Shown in pieces: positions 16,011 to 24,751 of a DNA stretch of 64,000 bases. The position numbers and the translations under genes were made by a program. The stretch comes from Streptomyces mobaraensis. Its GTDB lineage: Bacteria; Actinomycetota; Actinomycetes; Streptomycetales; Streptomycetaceae. Location of the stretch: assembly GCF_020099395.1 (NCBI RefSeq), contig NZ_CP083590.1:5518001-5582000 (forward strand). Direction: 5' to 3'. How positions within the stretch are numbered: the stretch's first letter is position 1; each line of letters begins with the position of its first letter. The notes under the pieces were generated by a model. The model had not been told where the DNA came from. It ran no database searches and saw only the letters and a list, made by a program, of their open reading frames with translations.

Positions 16011-16827
16011 GCGCGTACGCCTCCAAGACATGTCTGATGAGGGCTTGGGACTGGGTAGGAGACAGCGCGTCTGCGCGAAGGCGTTCGTATGCCGCCCGCG
16101 CCTCCGCTACCACGGCTGCCGAGTCGTTCACTTGCCCCCGTTGGTAGGTCTCCTCGTACAGGACATCAGTTCCGTCCTGCCGCGTCAGCAGGTTAAACGC
16201 CACTCCTCGCGAAGGCGTGTTCGCCGTGAAGGGGAGCACCTGGACTGCGATGTGGGGCGACTCCGATGCCCCCAGCAGGTGGCGCAGTTGGACCAGCATG
16301 ACGTCGGTGCCGCCCACGGCGGACCACAGCACGGCCTCGTGCAGGATCACCCACAGCGACGGTGGATGCGGTTTGTCGAAGATCTCGCGTCGCCGCATGC
16401 GTTTCTCGACGCGCCGCTTGATTTCGGCCGGGGAGTCCTGTGGGTGGGCGGAGCGGAAGACTGCCTCGGCGTACTCCGGAGTCTGCAGTATGCCCATGAT
16501 GAAAGCGTTGGAGTAGTCGCAGATCACCCGCGCCTCACGCTCCAGTTGCAGATACGGAATGAACCACGTCGGAGACCCCGCGTCCGCCGCCCGCTGTCGC
16601 ATCCGCGCGTACGTCCCCGGCGTACCGAACACCCGGTCGCACTGTGCGGCGAAGGCCGCCGACGCGAGCTGTTCGCCGCGTTCGACCTTGCTGACGTACG
16701 GCTGGCCGCAGTGCAGGGCGTCGGCGAGCTGCTCCTGGGTCCAGCCGCGGGCTTCGCGGGCGGCCTTGATCTCCTCGCCGAACTCGCGGGCGGGGGAGAG
16801 CGGTTCGCCGGGTGAACGACCGAGCAT
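15877..16827 (-). CDS. XRE-family regulator with DUF5753 (WhiJ-like)
   Basis: 316 residues from ATG 16825-16827, with GGGGAG upstream. Residues about 15-75 are an XRE helix-turn-helix (IKAAREARGWTQEQLADALH, then PYVSKVERGEQLAS). Residues about 95-265 form DUF5753 (WFIPYLQLEREA, PEYAEAVFRSAHPQDSP, HIAVQVLPFTANTPSRGVAF). Usual relatives end soon after the LIRHVLEAYA motif. Here translation continues about 44 residues, reading through the DUF397 gene, which suggests a lost stop or frameshift at the end. A 7-bp inverted repeat lies immediately upstream and is a candidate autoregulatory operator. A paired XRE/DUF397 set is typical for Streptomyces developmental or antibiotic regulation. Confidence 0.85.
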   Translation of the reverse strand: MLGRSPGEPLSPAREFGEEIKAAREARGWTQEQLADALHCGQPYVSKVERGEQLASAAFAAQCDRVFGTPGTYARMRQRAADAGSPTWFIPYLQLEREARVICDYSNAFIMGILQTPEYAEAVFRSAHPQDSPAEIKRRVEKRMRRREIFDKPHPPSLWVILHEAVLWSAVGGTDVMLVQLRHLLGASESPHIAVQVLPFTANTPSRGVAFNLLTRQDGTDVLYEETYQRGQVNDSAAVVAEARAAYERLRADALSPTQSQALIRHVLEAYAHDSHLDPCSGDMGEVQLQSGKRRSMRPIRPQSHTVLRYRPRPRQ

Positions 16828-16843
16828 TTGTTCAACTCCCCTT

Positions 16844-16863
16844 ATTCCAAGCGGCTTTGGAAT
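16844..16863. promoter_or_regulatory. Inverted repeat operator candidate upstream of the XRE gene
   Basis: ATTCCAA (16844-16850) and TTGGAAT (16857-16863) are perfectly complementary across a 6-bp spacer, 17 bp before the XRE start. A second overlapping repeat, TTTGG-4-CCAAA, spans 16856-16869. Position fits autorepression and control of the divergent small gene at 16961. Confidence 0.55.
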
Positions 16864-16960
16864 CCCAAACGGCCTGTTCAGGCGGGCCGTGGAGGTGGAG
16901 TCTAAGCCTCACGGTTGATGCCCGCTCGCGAAGAGCGGAACACCACGAAGGGTCGAACGC

Positions 16961-17212
16961 ATGACGCAATCGAAGGCCGCCTACCGGCCCGGCGCGTGGC
17001 TGACGGATACGCGGCGGGGGAAGGTCGGGCAGGTGATGGAGCACCGGGGGCCGAGGGTGTGGTTGCGGGCGCCCGGGGGTGGGCGGGAGTGGGAGGCCGA
17101 GCCGGGGTGGGTGCGGCCGGCGACGTTGGAGGAGCGGGAGCGGGCGGGGGTGCCGGGCGGATCGTTCGCCGTCACCCGGTACGGGACCGTTTCGCGGCGG
17201 GGTGACGTGTGA
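16961..17212 (+). CDS. Small hypothetical protein
   Basis: 83 residues, ATG with CGAAGGG upstream. It is a basic, Trp-rich beta-type protein (AYRPGAWLTDTRRGKVGQVMEH, WLRAPGGGREWEAEPGWVRP) of a kind often found divergent from XRE/DUF5753 genes in Streptomyces. No enzyme motif. It overlaps the next start by 4 bp (GTGA), so the two are probably coupled. Function unknown. Confidence 0.75.
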   Translation: MTQSKAAYRPGAWLTDTRRGKVGQVMEHRGPRVWLRAPGGGREWEAEPGWVRPATLEERERAGVPGGSFAVTRYGTVSRRGDV

Positions 17213-17484
17213 GCCCGCGGTCGTTCCCGCCGCCCATGTGGGACCCGCCGCCCCTGCCGCCGACGCCGCACGGGAGCGGGCCGTTGGTGAACCCCGCGCC
17301 GCACGAGTGCGGGATGTGCCGGTGGTACACCGCCGCCGAGACCGCGGCCCGGCAGCGCGGGGACGCGGAGGCGGCGGAGGTGTACCGACGGAGGCGGGCC
17401 GGGCATCAGGGGCAGTATCCGCACCGGCAGCCATCCGCACCGGCAGCCGGAGCGGCGGGTCTGATCCGCGATCCGCGCGCCTGA
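17209..17484 (+). CDS. Small Pro-rich hypothetical protein
   Basis: 91 residues, GTG start in a GTGA overlap with the preceding gene. The N-terminus is Pro-rich. A conserved core PHECGMCRWYTAAETAAR contains a C-x-x-C pair that could bind metal, then a charged helix (GDAEAAEVYRRRRAGHQ). Commonly co-encoded with the preceding protein near XRE regulators. Function unknown. Confidence 0.7.
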   Translation: MSPRSFPPPMWDPPPLPPTPHGSGPLVNPAPHECGMCRWYTAAETAARQRGDAEAAEVYRRRRAGHQGQYPHRQPSAPAAGAAGLIRDPRA

Positions 17485-17493
17485 TCCCGTGCG

Positions 17494-18399
17494 TCAGGGT
17501 TCCTCGTGGTGGGATTCCGGCTCCGCGATCTCCTCCGACCAGTCCGTGCCCAGCGCCGCGGCGAGGCGGTGCAGTGCCGCCTCGGTGCGGCCGTAGAAGG
17601 CGAGTTCCGTGTCGCCGTACCCCGTGTTGTGCTGCGCGATGACGTCCGGGCCGCCCAGGAACTCCGTGTGTGCGCCCAATTCGCGCCACGGCAGCAGGCC
17701 CATCGGGCGCAGCACCTCGCGCAGGCGGGCCATGGCCTCCGGGGTCAGTTCCGGTTCCTCGACCGTCCAGCCGTAGTGGTCGGGGAGGCGGACGGCCGCC
17801 AGCGCGAGGAAGAACTCCGAGACCGAGTGGCTCTGGAGGGTCCACTCGCGGTCCTCGACGGTCACCAGGACCGGCGGGTCGACGAGGTGGGCGCGGGCCG
17901 CCGGGTAGCCCCACTCGTTGCAGAACTGGTCCTCGGCCATCAGGACGCAGACCCGGGGGTCCTCGTCCGGGCCCGTGAACGGGTTGTCGCGCGGCAGGCC
18001 GTCGGCGACGCCGTACCCCGTCGGGTCGGGGCGGACGGTGGGCGGCCAGACGGGGTTCGTCCAGTAGAGGCGCCAGCGGTCGGCGAAGGAGTTGAACGGC
18101 AGGTCCCACCACTCGTCCAGGGCGGCGGGTATGGGGAGGGAGCGGTCGACGTCGTCCGGTTCGGCGTCGGTCCCGTCGCCCTCGGGCGCGGCGGGGCGCA
18201 GGCCGGTGACGTACTCCTTGTGCGCGTCCGGCTCGTCGCGCTCCCAGCGGGCGCCGCCGGTCGGCTCGTACCCCCACTCTTCCTGGAACGCGCGCAGCAG
18301 CTCCCAGCGGGCGGCGCTGCCGGCCGGTTCCGTCGCCGCCACCCGCCGGGCCGCCTCCAGGCGTTCCGCGAAGCGGCCGTAATCGATCTCTGTGGTCAT
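17494..18399 (-). CDS. SMI1/KNR4-like hypothetical protein
   Basis: 301 residues, ATG start. Acidic, Trp-rich protein. The N-terminus is helical (YGRFAERLEAARRVAATEP), the middle has ALDEWWDLPFNSFADRWRLYW and PTVRPDP, and ADGLPRDNPFTGPDEDPRVCVLMAEDQ, WTLQSHSVSEFFLALAAVRL fit the SUKH/SMI1 cytosolic fold, where family members include toxin-immunity proteins. No toxin gene is next to it. It lies 10 bp downstream of nothing co-directional and is followed by the convergent 17484 end. Assignment is by pattern only. Confidence 0.6.
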   Translation of the reverse strand: MTTEIDYGRFAERLEAARRVAATEPAGSAARWELLRAFQEEWGYEPTGGARWERDEPDAHKEYVTGLRPAAPEGDGTDAEPDDVDRSLPIPAALDEWWDLPFNSFADRWRLYWTNPVWPPTVRPDPTGYGVADGLPRDNPFTGPDEDPRVCVLMAEDQFCNEWGYPAARAHLVDPPVLVTVEDREWTLQSHSVSEFFLALAAVRLPDHYGWTVEEPELTPEAMARLREVLRPMGLLPWRELGAHTEFLGGPDVIAQHNTGYGDTELAFYGRTEAALHRLAAALGTDWSEEIAEPESHHEEP

Positions 18400-18408
18400 G
18401 GGTACGGT

Positions 18409-19551
18409 CTACAGCAGCCCCTTCAGCCGCTCCGCCAGCAGGTCCCAGCGCCAGCGCTCCTCCACCCAGGCGCGGCCCCGCGCCCCCATGCGGGCGCGCA
18501 GCTCCGGGTCGAGGAGGAGCGTCGTGACCCGGTCCGCCGTCTCGGCGGCCGACTCGCCGCGCACCACGAACCCCGTCTCACCCTCCAGCACCGCGTCCGG
18601 GGCGCCGCCCGAGTCGCCGGCGACGACCGGCAGGCCCGTCGCGGACGCCTCCAGGTAGACGATGCCGAGCCCCTCGACGTCCAGGCCGCCGCGCCGGGTG
18701 CGGCAGGGCATGGCGAAGACGTCGCCGGCGCCGTAGTGGGCGGGGAGTTCGTCCCACTCGACCGGGCCGGTGAAGCGGACGGACGCGGCGACGCCCGTCT
18801 CCTCGGCGAGCTTGCGCAGATCGCCGGCGTACGGACCGCCGCCGACGATGAGCAGGACGGTGTCCGGAACGCGGGCGAGGACGGCGGGCAGGGCGCGGAT
18901 CAGGGTGTCCTGGCCCTTGCGCGGGACCAGCCGCGAGACGCAGACGACCACCGGGCGGTCGGTGAGGCCGAGCCGGGCCCGGACCGCGTCGCCGCCCGAA
19001 CCGGGGTGGAACGTCTTCTCGTCCACGCCGGGCGGGAGTTGGACCATCCGGGACGCCGCCTCGCGGGTGAGGGCGGAGGCGATGCGCGAGCGCGTGTACT
19101 CACCCAGATAGGTGATCGTGTCGGTGCCCTCGCCGATGCGCCGCAGCAACTGCCGGGCGGCGGGCAGCTGCGCCCAGCCCGCCTCGTGGCCGTGGCTGGT
19201 GGCGACGATCCGCCGCGCGCCCGCCGCCCGCAGCGCCGGGGCCATCAGGCCCAGCGGGGCCGCCGCGCCGAACCAGACCGAGGAGCAGCCGTGTTCCCGC
19301 AGCAGCCCGGCCGCGCGGCGGGTCACCCGGGGCGTGGGCAGCAGCATCGTCGTCCGGTCGCGGACGACGCGGAACGGCTGCTCGGCGTCGAACCGGGCGG
19401 TGGCCTCGACCCCCTCGCGGCTCCGCTTCCACGTCGACGCGTAGACGACGATGTCCGCCGGGTCCAGCCGCAGCGCCATGTTGTGCAGGAACGCCTGGAT
19501 GCCGCCGGGGCGGGGCGGGAAGTCGTTGGTGACGATCAGGGTCTTGTGCAT
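18409..19551 (-). CDS. GT4-family glycosyltransferase, PimB'-like mannosyltransferase
   Basis: 380 residues from ATG 19549-19551 (MHKTLIVTNDFPPRPGGIQAF). The frame is open upstream without homology. GT-B fold: N-terminal NDFPPRPGGIQAFLHNMA acceptor loop, ATSHGHEAGW, then linker RMVQLPPGVDEKTFHPG and the C-terminal donor domain VVCVSRLVPRKGQDTLIRALP, LLIVGGGPYAGDL and the nucleotide-sugar motif EGLGIVYLEASATGLPVVAGDSGGAPDAV. This matches the actinobacterial GDP-mannose-dependent PimB' (second mannose of phosphatidylinositol mannosides). A PIM role is an inference from similarity. It is divergent from a membrane glycosyltransferase-like gene. Confidence 0.88.
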   Translation of the reverse strand: MHKTLIVTNDFPPRPGGIQAFLHNMALRLDPADIVVYASTWKRSREGVEATARFDAEQPFRVVRDRTTMLLPTPRVTRRAAGLLREHGCSSVWFGAAAPLGLMAPALRAAGARRIVATSHGHEAGWAQLPAARQLLRRIGEGTDTITYLGEYTRSRIASALTREAASRMVQLPPGVDEKTFHPGSGGDAVRARLGLTDRPVVVCVSRLVPRKGQDTLIRALPAVLARVPDTVLLIVGGGPYAGDLRKLAEETGVAASVRFTGPVEWDELPAHYGAGDVFAMPCRTRRGGLDVEGLGIVYLEASATGLPVVAGDSGGAPDAVLEGETGFVVRGESAAETADRVTTLLLDPELRARMGARGRAWVEERWRWDLLAERLKGLL

Positions 19552-19907
19552 GCCGGTTGTTCGCTTCTCCGTCGCTTCTCCGTCCGCGCGGCGTCGCATG
19601 GCGCGGGTGTCGTGGGGAGGGGGCGTGTGCGACAGTACCCGCCCTGTGTGCCGGGACGGCGGCCGGGCGGTGGCGGACCCTGCGACGTCGGAGGTGCCCG
19701 CGGCGTCTCGGCGGCGATCGGGCGGCAATGGCGCCACGACGCCGCACGTCACCGAGGACCGGTCGCCGGACGGGCATCATGCCTTGCAGTGACGGCACCA
19801 TCACGGCGTGTGGTGCCCCGACGGGACGAGGTGGACGATGGCGGGCTCCGGTACGGGCTCCTCCGGTACGGGCTCACGACTGCGGCTGCTCCTCAGGGTG
19901 GGGGGCG

Positions 19908-21113
19908 GTGTGGGCCGCCACCCGGACCGTCCTCCTCCTGTGCGTGTTCCGGGTGCTGGACATGCCCGGCTCGGACGTCGGCATCGACATCGAGGTGATC
20001 TACCGGCGCTGGTACGGCGTCTTCTCGACCGGCGTCTTCCCGTACGACGACGTCACCTGGCAGTACCCGCCCGCCGCCGCCCTCGCCGTCCTCTCCCCGG
20101 GACTGCTGCCGTTCCTCGACTACGCGCACGCCTTCTTCCTGGTGTGCTTCGCGGCGGACGCCGCGATCCTCGGCATGCTGCTGTACGCCGTGCGGAACGG
20201 GCGGCGCAGCGCGCGCGGGGTGTGGGTGTGGGTGCTCGGCGTACCGCTGCTCGGACCGATCGTCTACGCCCGGTACGACGTGATGGTGACCGCCGTCGCC
20301 GTCGCCGGACTGCTCGCCCTCGGCCGCCGGACGCGGCTCGCGGGGGCGCTCGCCGGGTTCGGGGCGCTGCTGAAGGTATGGCCCGTGCTGCTGCTGGCCG
20401 GGGTGCCGCGGGGGGCTCGGACGCGGTCGGCCTGGAGCTCGGCGCTGGTCACCGGCGTCGTCCTGCTGATGCTGTTCGCCGCCGCGATGCCGGGGGCGCT
20501 CGCCTTCCTCACGTTCCAGCGGGACCGGGGGACCGAGGTGGAGTCACTGGGGTCGATGGTGTTCCACCTGGCCCGGCACTTCGGGTGGCACGGGCGGGCC
20601 CGGCTGCACTACGGGTCCGTCGAGTTCCTCGGACGGCATGTGCACGCGGTGAGCGCGCTGGCGCTCGGGCTGAGCCTGGTGGCTTTCGGATGGCTGCTGC
20701 TGTGGCGGCTGCGGGCCCGGAGGTTCGAGGAGTGCACACCGTCGGATGCGGCTTTCACCGCGGTGCTGCTCTTCACGACGACGAGTCGGGTGATCAGCCC
20801 GCAGTATGTGGTGTGGCTGATCGGGCTCGCGGCCGTCTGCGCGACCGTTCGGTCTACGCGGCAGGGGTTGCCGATCGTGCTGGTGTTGCTCGCCGCGCCG
20901 CTGACGCAGTTGGAGTTTCCCATCTGGTTCCGGCATGTGATCGCCAGCGACATGTTGGGGGTCGCGACGCTGACGTTGCGCAACGCTTTGCTGGTGGTGG
21001 CGACGGTGGTTGCCTGCCGGCGGCTTTGGCGGGCCACTGTCAGTGTGCCGCCTTCCGTGGCGGGGGAGCCGGAGCCTCCGGCTGAGCGGGCTTCCGAGCT
21101 CGTCTCGGGGTGA
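19908..21113 (+). CDS. GT87-like (DUF2029) polytopic membrane glycosyltransferase, probable 5' frameshift
   Basis: Annotated from the in-frame GTG at 19908 (401 residues), but this start is doubtful. About nine membrane helices are visible (TVLLLCVFRVLDM, FFLVCFAADAAILGMLL, GVVLLMLFAAAMPGALAF, LVVATVVACRRL). A DVTWQYPPAAAL loop is typical of GT87-type polyprenol-phosphate-mannose-dependent transferases, where an acidic residue in the first periplasmic loop (VGIDIEVIYRRWY) is catalytic. Ribosome site GAGGTGG precedes ATG 19838, whose peptide MAGSGTGSSGTGSRLRLLLRV would join GAVWAATRTVLLL in frame if the G6 run at 19900-19905 had five G. So either the gene is frameshifted or the base run is misread. 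Divergent from the PimB-like gene. Confidence 0.75.
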   Translation: MWAATRTVLLLCVFRVLDMPGSDVGIDIEVIYRRWYGVFSTGVFPYDDVTWQYPPAAALAVLSPGLLPFLDYAHAFFLVCFAADAAILGMLLYAVRNGRRSARGVWVWVLGVPLLGPIVYARYDVMVTAVAVAGLLALGRRTRLAGALAGFGALLKVWPVLLLAGVPRGARTRSAWSSALVTGVVLLMLFAAAMPGALAFLTFQRDRGTEVESLGSMVFHLARHFGWHGRARLHYGSVEFLGRHVHAVSALALGLSLVAFGWLLLWRLRARRFEECTPSDAAFTAVLLFTTTSRVISPQYVVWLIGLAAVCATVRSTRQGLPIVLVLLAAPLTQLEFPIWFRHVIASDMLGVATLTLRNALLVVATVVACRRLWRATVSVPPSVAGEPEPPAERASELVSG

Positions 21114-21282
21114 TTGGTCCCCAGCCCCGCCCCTTCCCGTTTCTTGCGGGGGCCGGCCCCCGCGCCCCCGAAACCGCGCTTCGCGCGGTTGTCCTCAAAC
21201 GCCGGACGGGCTGAATCTCAGCCCGTCCGGCGTTTGAGGACCTCGCGGCGAAGCCGCGATGCCGGGGGCCGGGGCGCACCCC
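21114..21282. repeat. GC-rich intergenic repeat, copy 2, with perfect 23-bp palindrome
   Basis: Fills the space between two convergent genes. The centre has 23-bp perfectly complementary arms, 21192-21214 and 21218-21240, with a 3-nt loop. The flanks carry GCGGTT on the left and GCGGCGAAGCCGC on the right. It would form a very stable hairpin in transcripts from either side. Confidence 0.85.
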
Positions 21283-23103
21283 CTACCCGTGATAAATGGC
21301 CTCGATCTCGTGCGCGAAATCCTTCGCCACCACATTCCGCTTAAGCTTCAGCGACGGCGTCACATGCCCCGACTCCTCCGTGAACTGCCCCGGCAGGATG
21401 CGGAACTTGCGCACCGACTCCGCCTTCGACACCGCCGCGTTGCCGTCGTCGACGGCCTTCTGGACGTCGGCGAGGAGCTCGGGGTCGTCGGCGAGGTCGG
21501 CGGCCGTGAGGCCGGCGGGCTTGGCGTGGCGTTCGAGCCAGCGGGGGAGGAAGTCCTCGTCGAGGGTGACGAGGGCGCCGACGAACGGGCGGCCGTCGCC
21601 GACGACCATGCATTCGGCGATGAGGGCGTGGGCGCGGATGCGGTCCTCGATGACGGCGGGGGCGACGTTCTTGCCGCCGGCGGTGACGAGGATCTCCTTC
21701 TTGCGGCCGGTGATGCTGAGGTAGCCGTCCTCGTCGAGGGTGCCGAGGTCGCCGGTGTGGAACCAGCCGTCCTCCAGGGCCTCGGCGGTGGCCTTCTCGT
21801 TGTTCCAGTAGCCGGTGAAGAGGTGCTCGCCGTGCAGCAGGACCTCGCCGTCGTCGGCGATGCGGATGACCGAGCCGGGGAGCGGCTGGCCGACCGTGCC
21901 GATCTTCGGGCGGTCCCAGGGGTTGAAGGCGGTGGCGGCACAGGACTCCGTCAGGCCGTAGCCCTCCAGGACGGTGAAGCCGATGCCGCGGTAGAAGTGG
22001 CCGAGGCGTTCGCCCAGCGGGGCGCCGCCGGAGATGGCGTGGGTGGCGCGGCCGCCGAGGACCGCGCGGAGCTTGCCGTAGACGAGGCGGTCGAAGACCT
22101 TGTGCTTGAGCTTGAGGCCGAAGCCCGGTCCTGCCGGGGTGTCCAGGGCGCGGCTGTAGGCGATGGCGGTGTCCGCCGCCTTGTCGAAGATCTTGCCCTT
22201 GCCGTCCGCCTGGGCCTTGGCGCGGGCGCCGTTGTAGACCTTTTCGAAGACCCGGGGCACGCCCAGGATGAGGGTCGGGCGGAAGCCCGCCAGGTCGTCG
22301 GTCAGGTTCTTGATGTCGCTGACCATGCCCAGCCGGATGGGGGCCATCAGCGCGGCCACCTCGACCAGCCGCCCGAAGACGTGCGCGGCGGGGAGGAAGA
22401 GGAGGACGGAGGAGTCGCCGGTGCGGAAGAGGGGCTTGAGACGCTCCACCGCGTTGCCGCACTCCGCGAAGAAGCTGCGGTGGGTGAGGACGCAGCCCTT
22501 GGGGCGGCCGGTGGTGCCGGAGGTGTAGACGATGGTCGCGGGGGTGTCGGCGTCGGCCAGCGCGCTGCGCTCGTCCACCTCCTCGTCGGTCAGGTCCTTG
22601 CCGGCCGTGCGGAGGGTCTCGACGGCACCGGCGCCGGCCTCGTCGCCGTCACCGCCCTCGATCTTCCAGACGTGCTTCAGGTCCGGCAGCGACTCCCGGA
22701 CGGAGGCGACGGCCGCCTCGTGCGCGTCCGTCTCCACCAGGCAGGCCACGGCCCCGGAGTCGCCGAGGATCCACTCGATCTGCTCGGGCGAGCTCGTCTC
22801 GTACACGGGGACGGTGACGCCGCCCGCGCTCCAGATGGCGAAGTCCAGCAGCGCCCACTCGTAGCGGGTGCGGGAGAGCAGGCCGACGCGGTCGCCGGGC
22901 CGGACGCCCGAGGCCATCAGGCCCTTGGCGGCGGCGCGCACCTCCGCGAGGAACTCGACCGCGGTGACGTCCTGCCACCGGCCTCCGACCTTGCGCCCTA
23001 TGACCGCGACATCTGGGTGGAGCGAAGCGTTCCGGCGGATGAGATCCGTCAGGTTTCCGTCCGCTGGGACCTCATAGAGGGCCGGAAGGCTGAACTCGCG
23101 CAA
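21283..23103 (-). CDS. Long-chain fatty-acid--CoA ligase (AMP-binding)
   Basis: 606 residues from TTG 23101-23103 (LREFSLPALYEVPADGNLTD), with GAGGAG 8-13 nt upstream. The frame extends further but is Arg/Ala-rich and unrelated. AMP-forming domain motifs: P-loop TIVYTSGTTGRPKGCVLTH (about residues 180-198), GYGLTESCAA, and the A8 region WFHTGDLGTLDEDGYLSITGRKKEILVTAGGKN in sequence, with catalytic Lys near KLKRNVVAK at the C-terminus. It activates long-chain fatty acids to acyl-CoA for degradation or lipid assembly. FadD15-like enzymes of this length are common in Streptomyces. It lies convergent to the membrane glycosyltransferase. Confidence 0.95.
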   Translation of the reverse strand: MREFSLPALYEVPADGNLTDLIRRNASLHPDVAVIGRKVGGRWQDVTAVEFLAEVRAAAKGLMASGVRPGDRVGLLSRTRYEWALLDFAIWSAGGVTVPVYETSSPEQIEWILGDSGAVACLVETDAHEAAVASVRESLPDLKHVWKIEGGDGDEAGAGAVETLRTAGKDLTDEEVDERSALADADTPATIVYTSGTTGRPKGCVLTHRSFFAECGNAVERLKPLFRTGDSSVLLFLPAAHVFGRLVEVAALMAPIRLGMVSDIKNLTDDLAGFRPTLILGVPRVFEKVYNGARAKAQADGKGKIFDKAADTAIAYSRALDTPAGPGFGLKLKHKVFDRLVYGKLRAVLGGRATHAISGGAPLGERLGHFYRGIGFTVLEGYGLTESCAATAFNPWDRPKIGTVGQPLPGSVIRIADDGEVLLHGEHLFTGYWNNEKATAEALEDGWFHTGDLGTLDEDGYLSITGRKKEILVTAGGKNVAPAVIEDRIRAHALIAECMVVGDGRPFVGALVTLDEDFLPRWLERHAKPAGLTAADLADDPELLADVQKAVDDGNAAVSKAESVRKFRILPGQFTEESGHVTPSLKLKRNVVAKDFAHEIEAIYHG

Positions 23104-23403
23104 GACTGCTGCTCCTCGTCGGGCGCCGGCGCCGCCGCGTCGTCGAGGGGCGCTGCGTCGGCTGCGGTCCATGTAATACGGGCACGGTGAAGGACGGCCC
23201 GGACGTTACCCACCAGTACTGGTTTCGAATAGAGGGTCACGCCCAGATGTTCTGTGCGTCACATGCCGCGGGACCGCTCCCGGCACCCTAGCCCCTCCCT
23301 TCGGTGACCCGGAAGTAACCGCAGGTCGCGGCCCTCCTGTGGCTCTCCTGTGGCCCTCCTGCGGCCCTTCCGCAGGGCCTGGACTCGACCTAGGGTGCTG
23401 CTC

Positions 23404-24183
23404 ATGCGAGGCAGCGGGAGCACCAGGGTTCATGTGGTCAGCGATGTGCACGGGAACGCCCGGGACCTGGCCCGGGCGGGCGACGGCGCCGATGCCCTGA
23501 TCTGCCTCGGCGACCTCGTCCTCTTCATCGACTACGCCGACCACGCGCGCGGCATCTTCTCCGACCTCTTCGGCGCGGCGAACACCGCCCGCCTGGTCGA
23601 GCTGCGCACCGCCCGCCGCTTCGACGAGGCCCGCGCCTTCACCCGTGACCTCTGGGACGGCGTCGACCGCGTCCCCGCCATCGAGCGGGCGGTGCGCAAG
23701 CAGTACGCCGAACTCTTCGCCGCCTTCCCCACCCCCACCTACGCCACCTACGGCAACGTCGACCTCCCGCCGCTCTGGCCGGAATTCGCCCGCCCCGGCA
23801 CCACCGTCCTCGACGGCGAACGCGTCGAGATCGGAGGGCGCGTCTTCGGCTTTGTCGGAGGTGGCCTGCGGACGCCCATGCGCACCCCTTACGAGATCGA
23901 CGACGAGGCGTACGCGGCCAAGGTCGAAGCGCTCGGCGAAGTCGACGTCCTCTGCTCCCACATCCCGCCTGACCTGCCCGAACTCTGCTATGACACGGTC
24001 GCCCGGCGCTTCGAGCGCGGCAGCTCCGCCCTGCTGGAGGCGATCCGCGCCACCCGCCCCCGGTACGCGCTCTTCGGCCACGTCCACCAGCCGCTCGCCC
24101 GCCGGATGCGCGTCGGCGTGACCGAATGCGTCAACGTCGGGCACTTCGCCTCCACCGGTACACCGTGGGCCATGGAGTGGTGA
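23404..24183 (+). CDS. Metallophosphoesterase family protein
   Basis: 259 residues from ATG 23404. TAGGGT at 23391-23396 places the transcription start at or next to the ATG, so the message is likely leaderless; this also fixes the start. Calcineurin-like motifs in order: VVSDVHGNARD, LICLGDLVLF, TYGNVDLPPLWPE, VLCSHIPPD and LFGHVHQPL. These bind two metal ions for phosphomonoester or diester hydrolysis. Substrate unknown. It is followed by the SRPBCC gene in the same direction after 83 bp. Confidence 0.9.
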   Translation: MRGSGSTRVHVVSDVHGNARDLARAGDGADALICLGDLVLFIDYADHARGIFSDLFGAANTARLVELRTARRFDEARAFTRDLWDGVDRVPAIERAVRKQYAELFAAFPTPTYATYGNVDLPPLWPEFARPGTTVLDGERVEIGGRVFGFVGGGLRTPMRTPYEIDDEAYAAKVEALGEVDVLCSHIPPDLPELCYDTVARRFERGSSALLEAIRATRPRYALFGHVHQPLARRMRVGVTECVNVGHFASTGTPWAMEW

Positions 24184-24266
24184 CACGCCGGGAGAGGTAG
24201 CCTTCACCGGCAGACAGCGCAGCCCGCGCGGACAGTCGGCCGGACCGGCACGGAGGAGCCACAGCG

Positions 24267-24716
24267 ATGGCGGAACACACCAGCTCGAGCATCACGATCG
24301 AGGCGAGCCCCGCCGAGGTCATGGCGGTGATCGCCGACTTCGACCGCTACCCGGCGTGGACGGGCGAGGTGAAGCAGGCCGAGGTGCTGGAGCGGGACGA
24401 GAAGGGCCGCGCCGCCAAGGTGCGCCTGGTGCTCGACGCGGGTGCGATCAAGGACGACCACACCCTCGCCTACAGCTGGCCCGACGAGAACACCGTCTCC
24501 TGGTCCCTGGTGAAGTCGGCCATGCTGCGCCAGCTCGACGGCTCGTACAGCCTCAAGCCGGTGGCGGGCGGGCGGCACACCGAGGCGACCTACATGCTCA
24601 CCGTCGACGTCAAGATCCCCATGCTCGGGATGATCAAGCGCAAGGCGGAGAAGGTCATCATCGACCGCGCCCTCGCCGGGCTGAAGCAGCGCGTCGAGAC
24701 CGTCGCCGCTTCCTGA
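24267..24716 (+). CDS. SRPBCC-family (START/polyketide-cyclase-like) protein
   Basis: 149 residues, ATG with GGAGG upstream. Whole protein is a helix-grip lipid-binding fold: SSITIEASPAEVMAVIADFDRYPAW, KVRLVLDAGAIKDDHTLAY, SLKPVAGGRHTEATYML and a long C-terminal helix (KAEKVIIDRALAGLKQRVE). Proteins of this group bind hydrophobic ligands. It sits 35 bp upstream of an ArsA-like ATPase, which is a conserved pair in Streptomyces, but a joint function is not known. Confidence 0.88.
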   Translation: MAEHTSSSITIEASPAEVMAVIADFDRYPAWTGEVKQAEVLERDEKGRAAKVRLVLDAGAIKDDHTLAYSWPDENTVSWSLVKSAMLRQLDGSYSLKPVAGGRHTEATYMLTVDVKIPMLGMIKRKAEKVIIDRALAGLKQRVETVAAS

Positions 24717-24751
24717 CCCCGCTTTCCCCTTCCGTTCCGGAGGCTTCCCCC

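Noticed and set aside
24356..24751. Longer start for the ArsA-like ATPase
   Set aside because: The upstream frame lies within the SRPBCC gene and has no homology; TTG 24752 has a good ribosome site.
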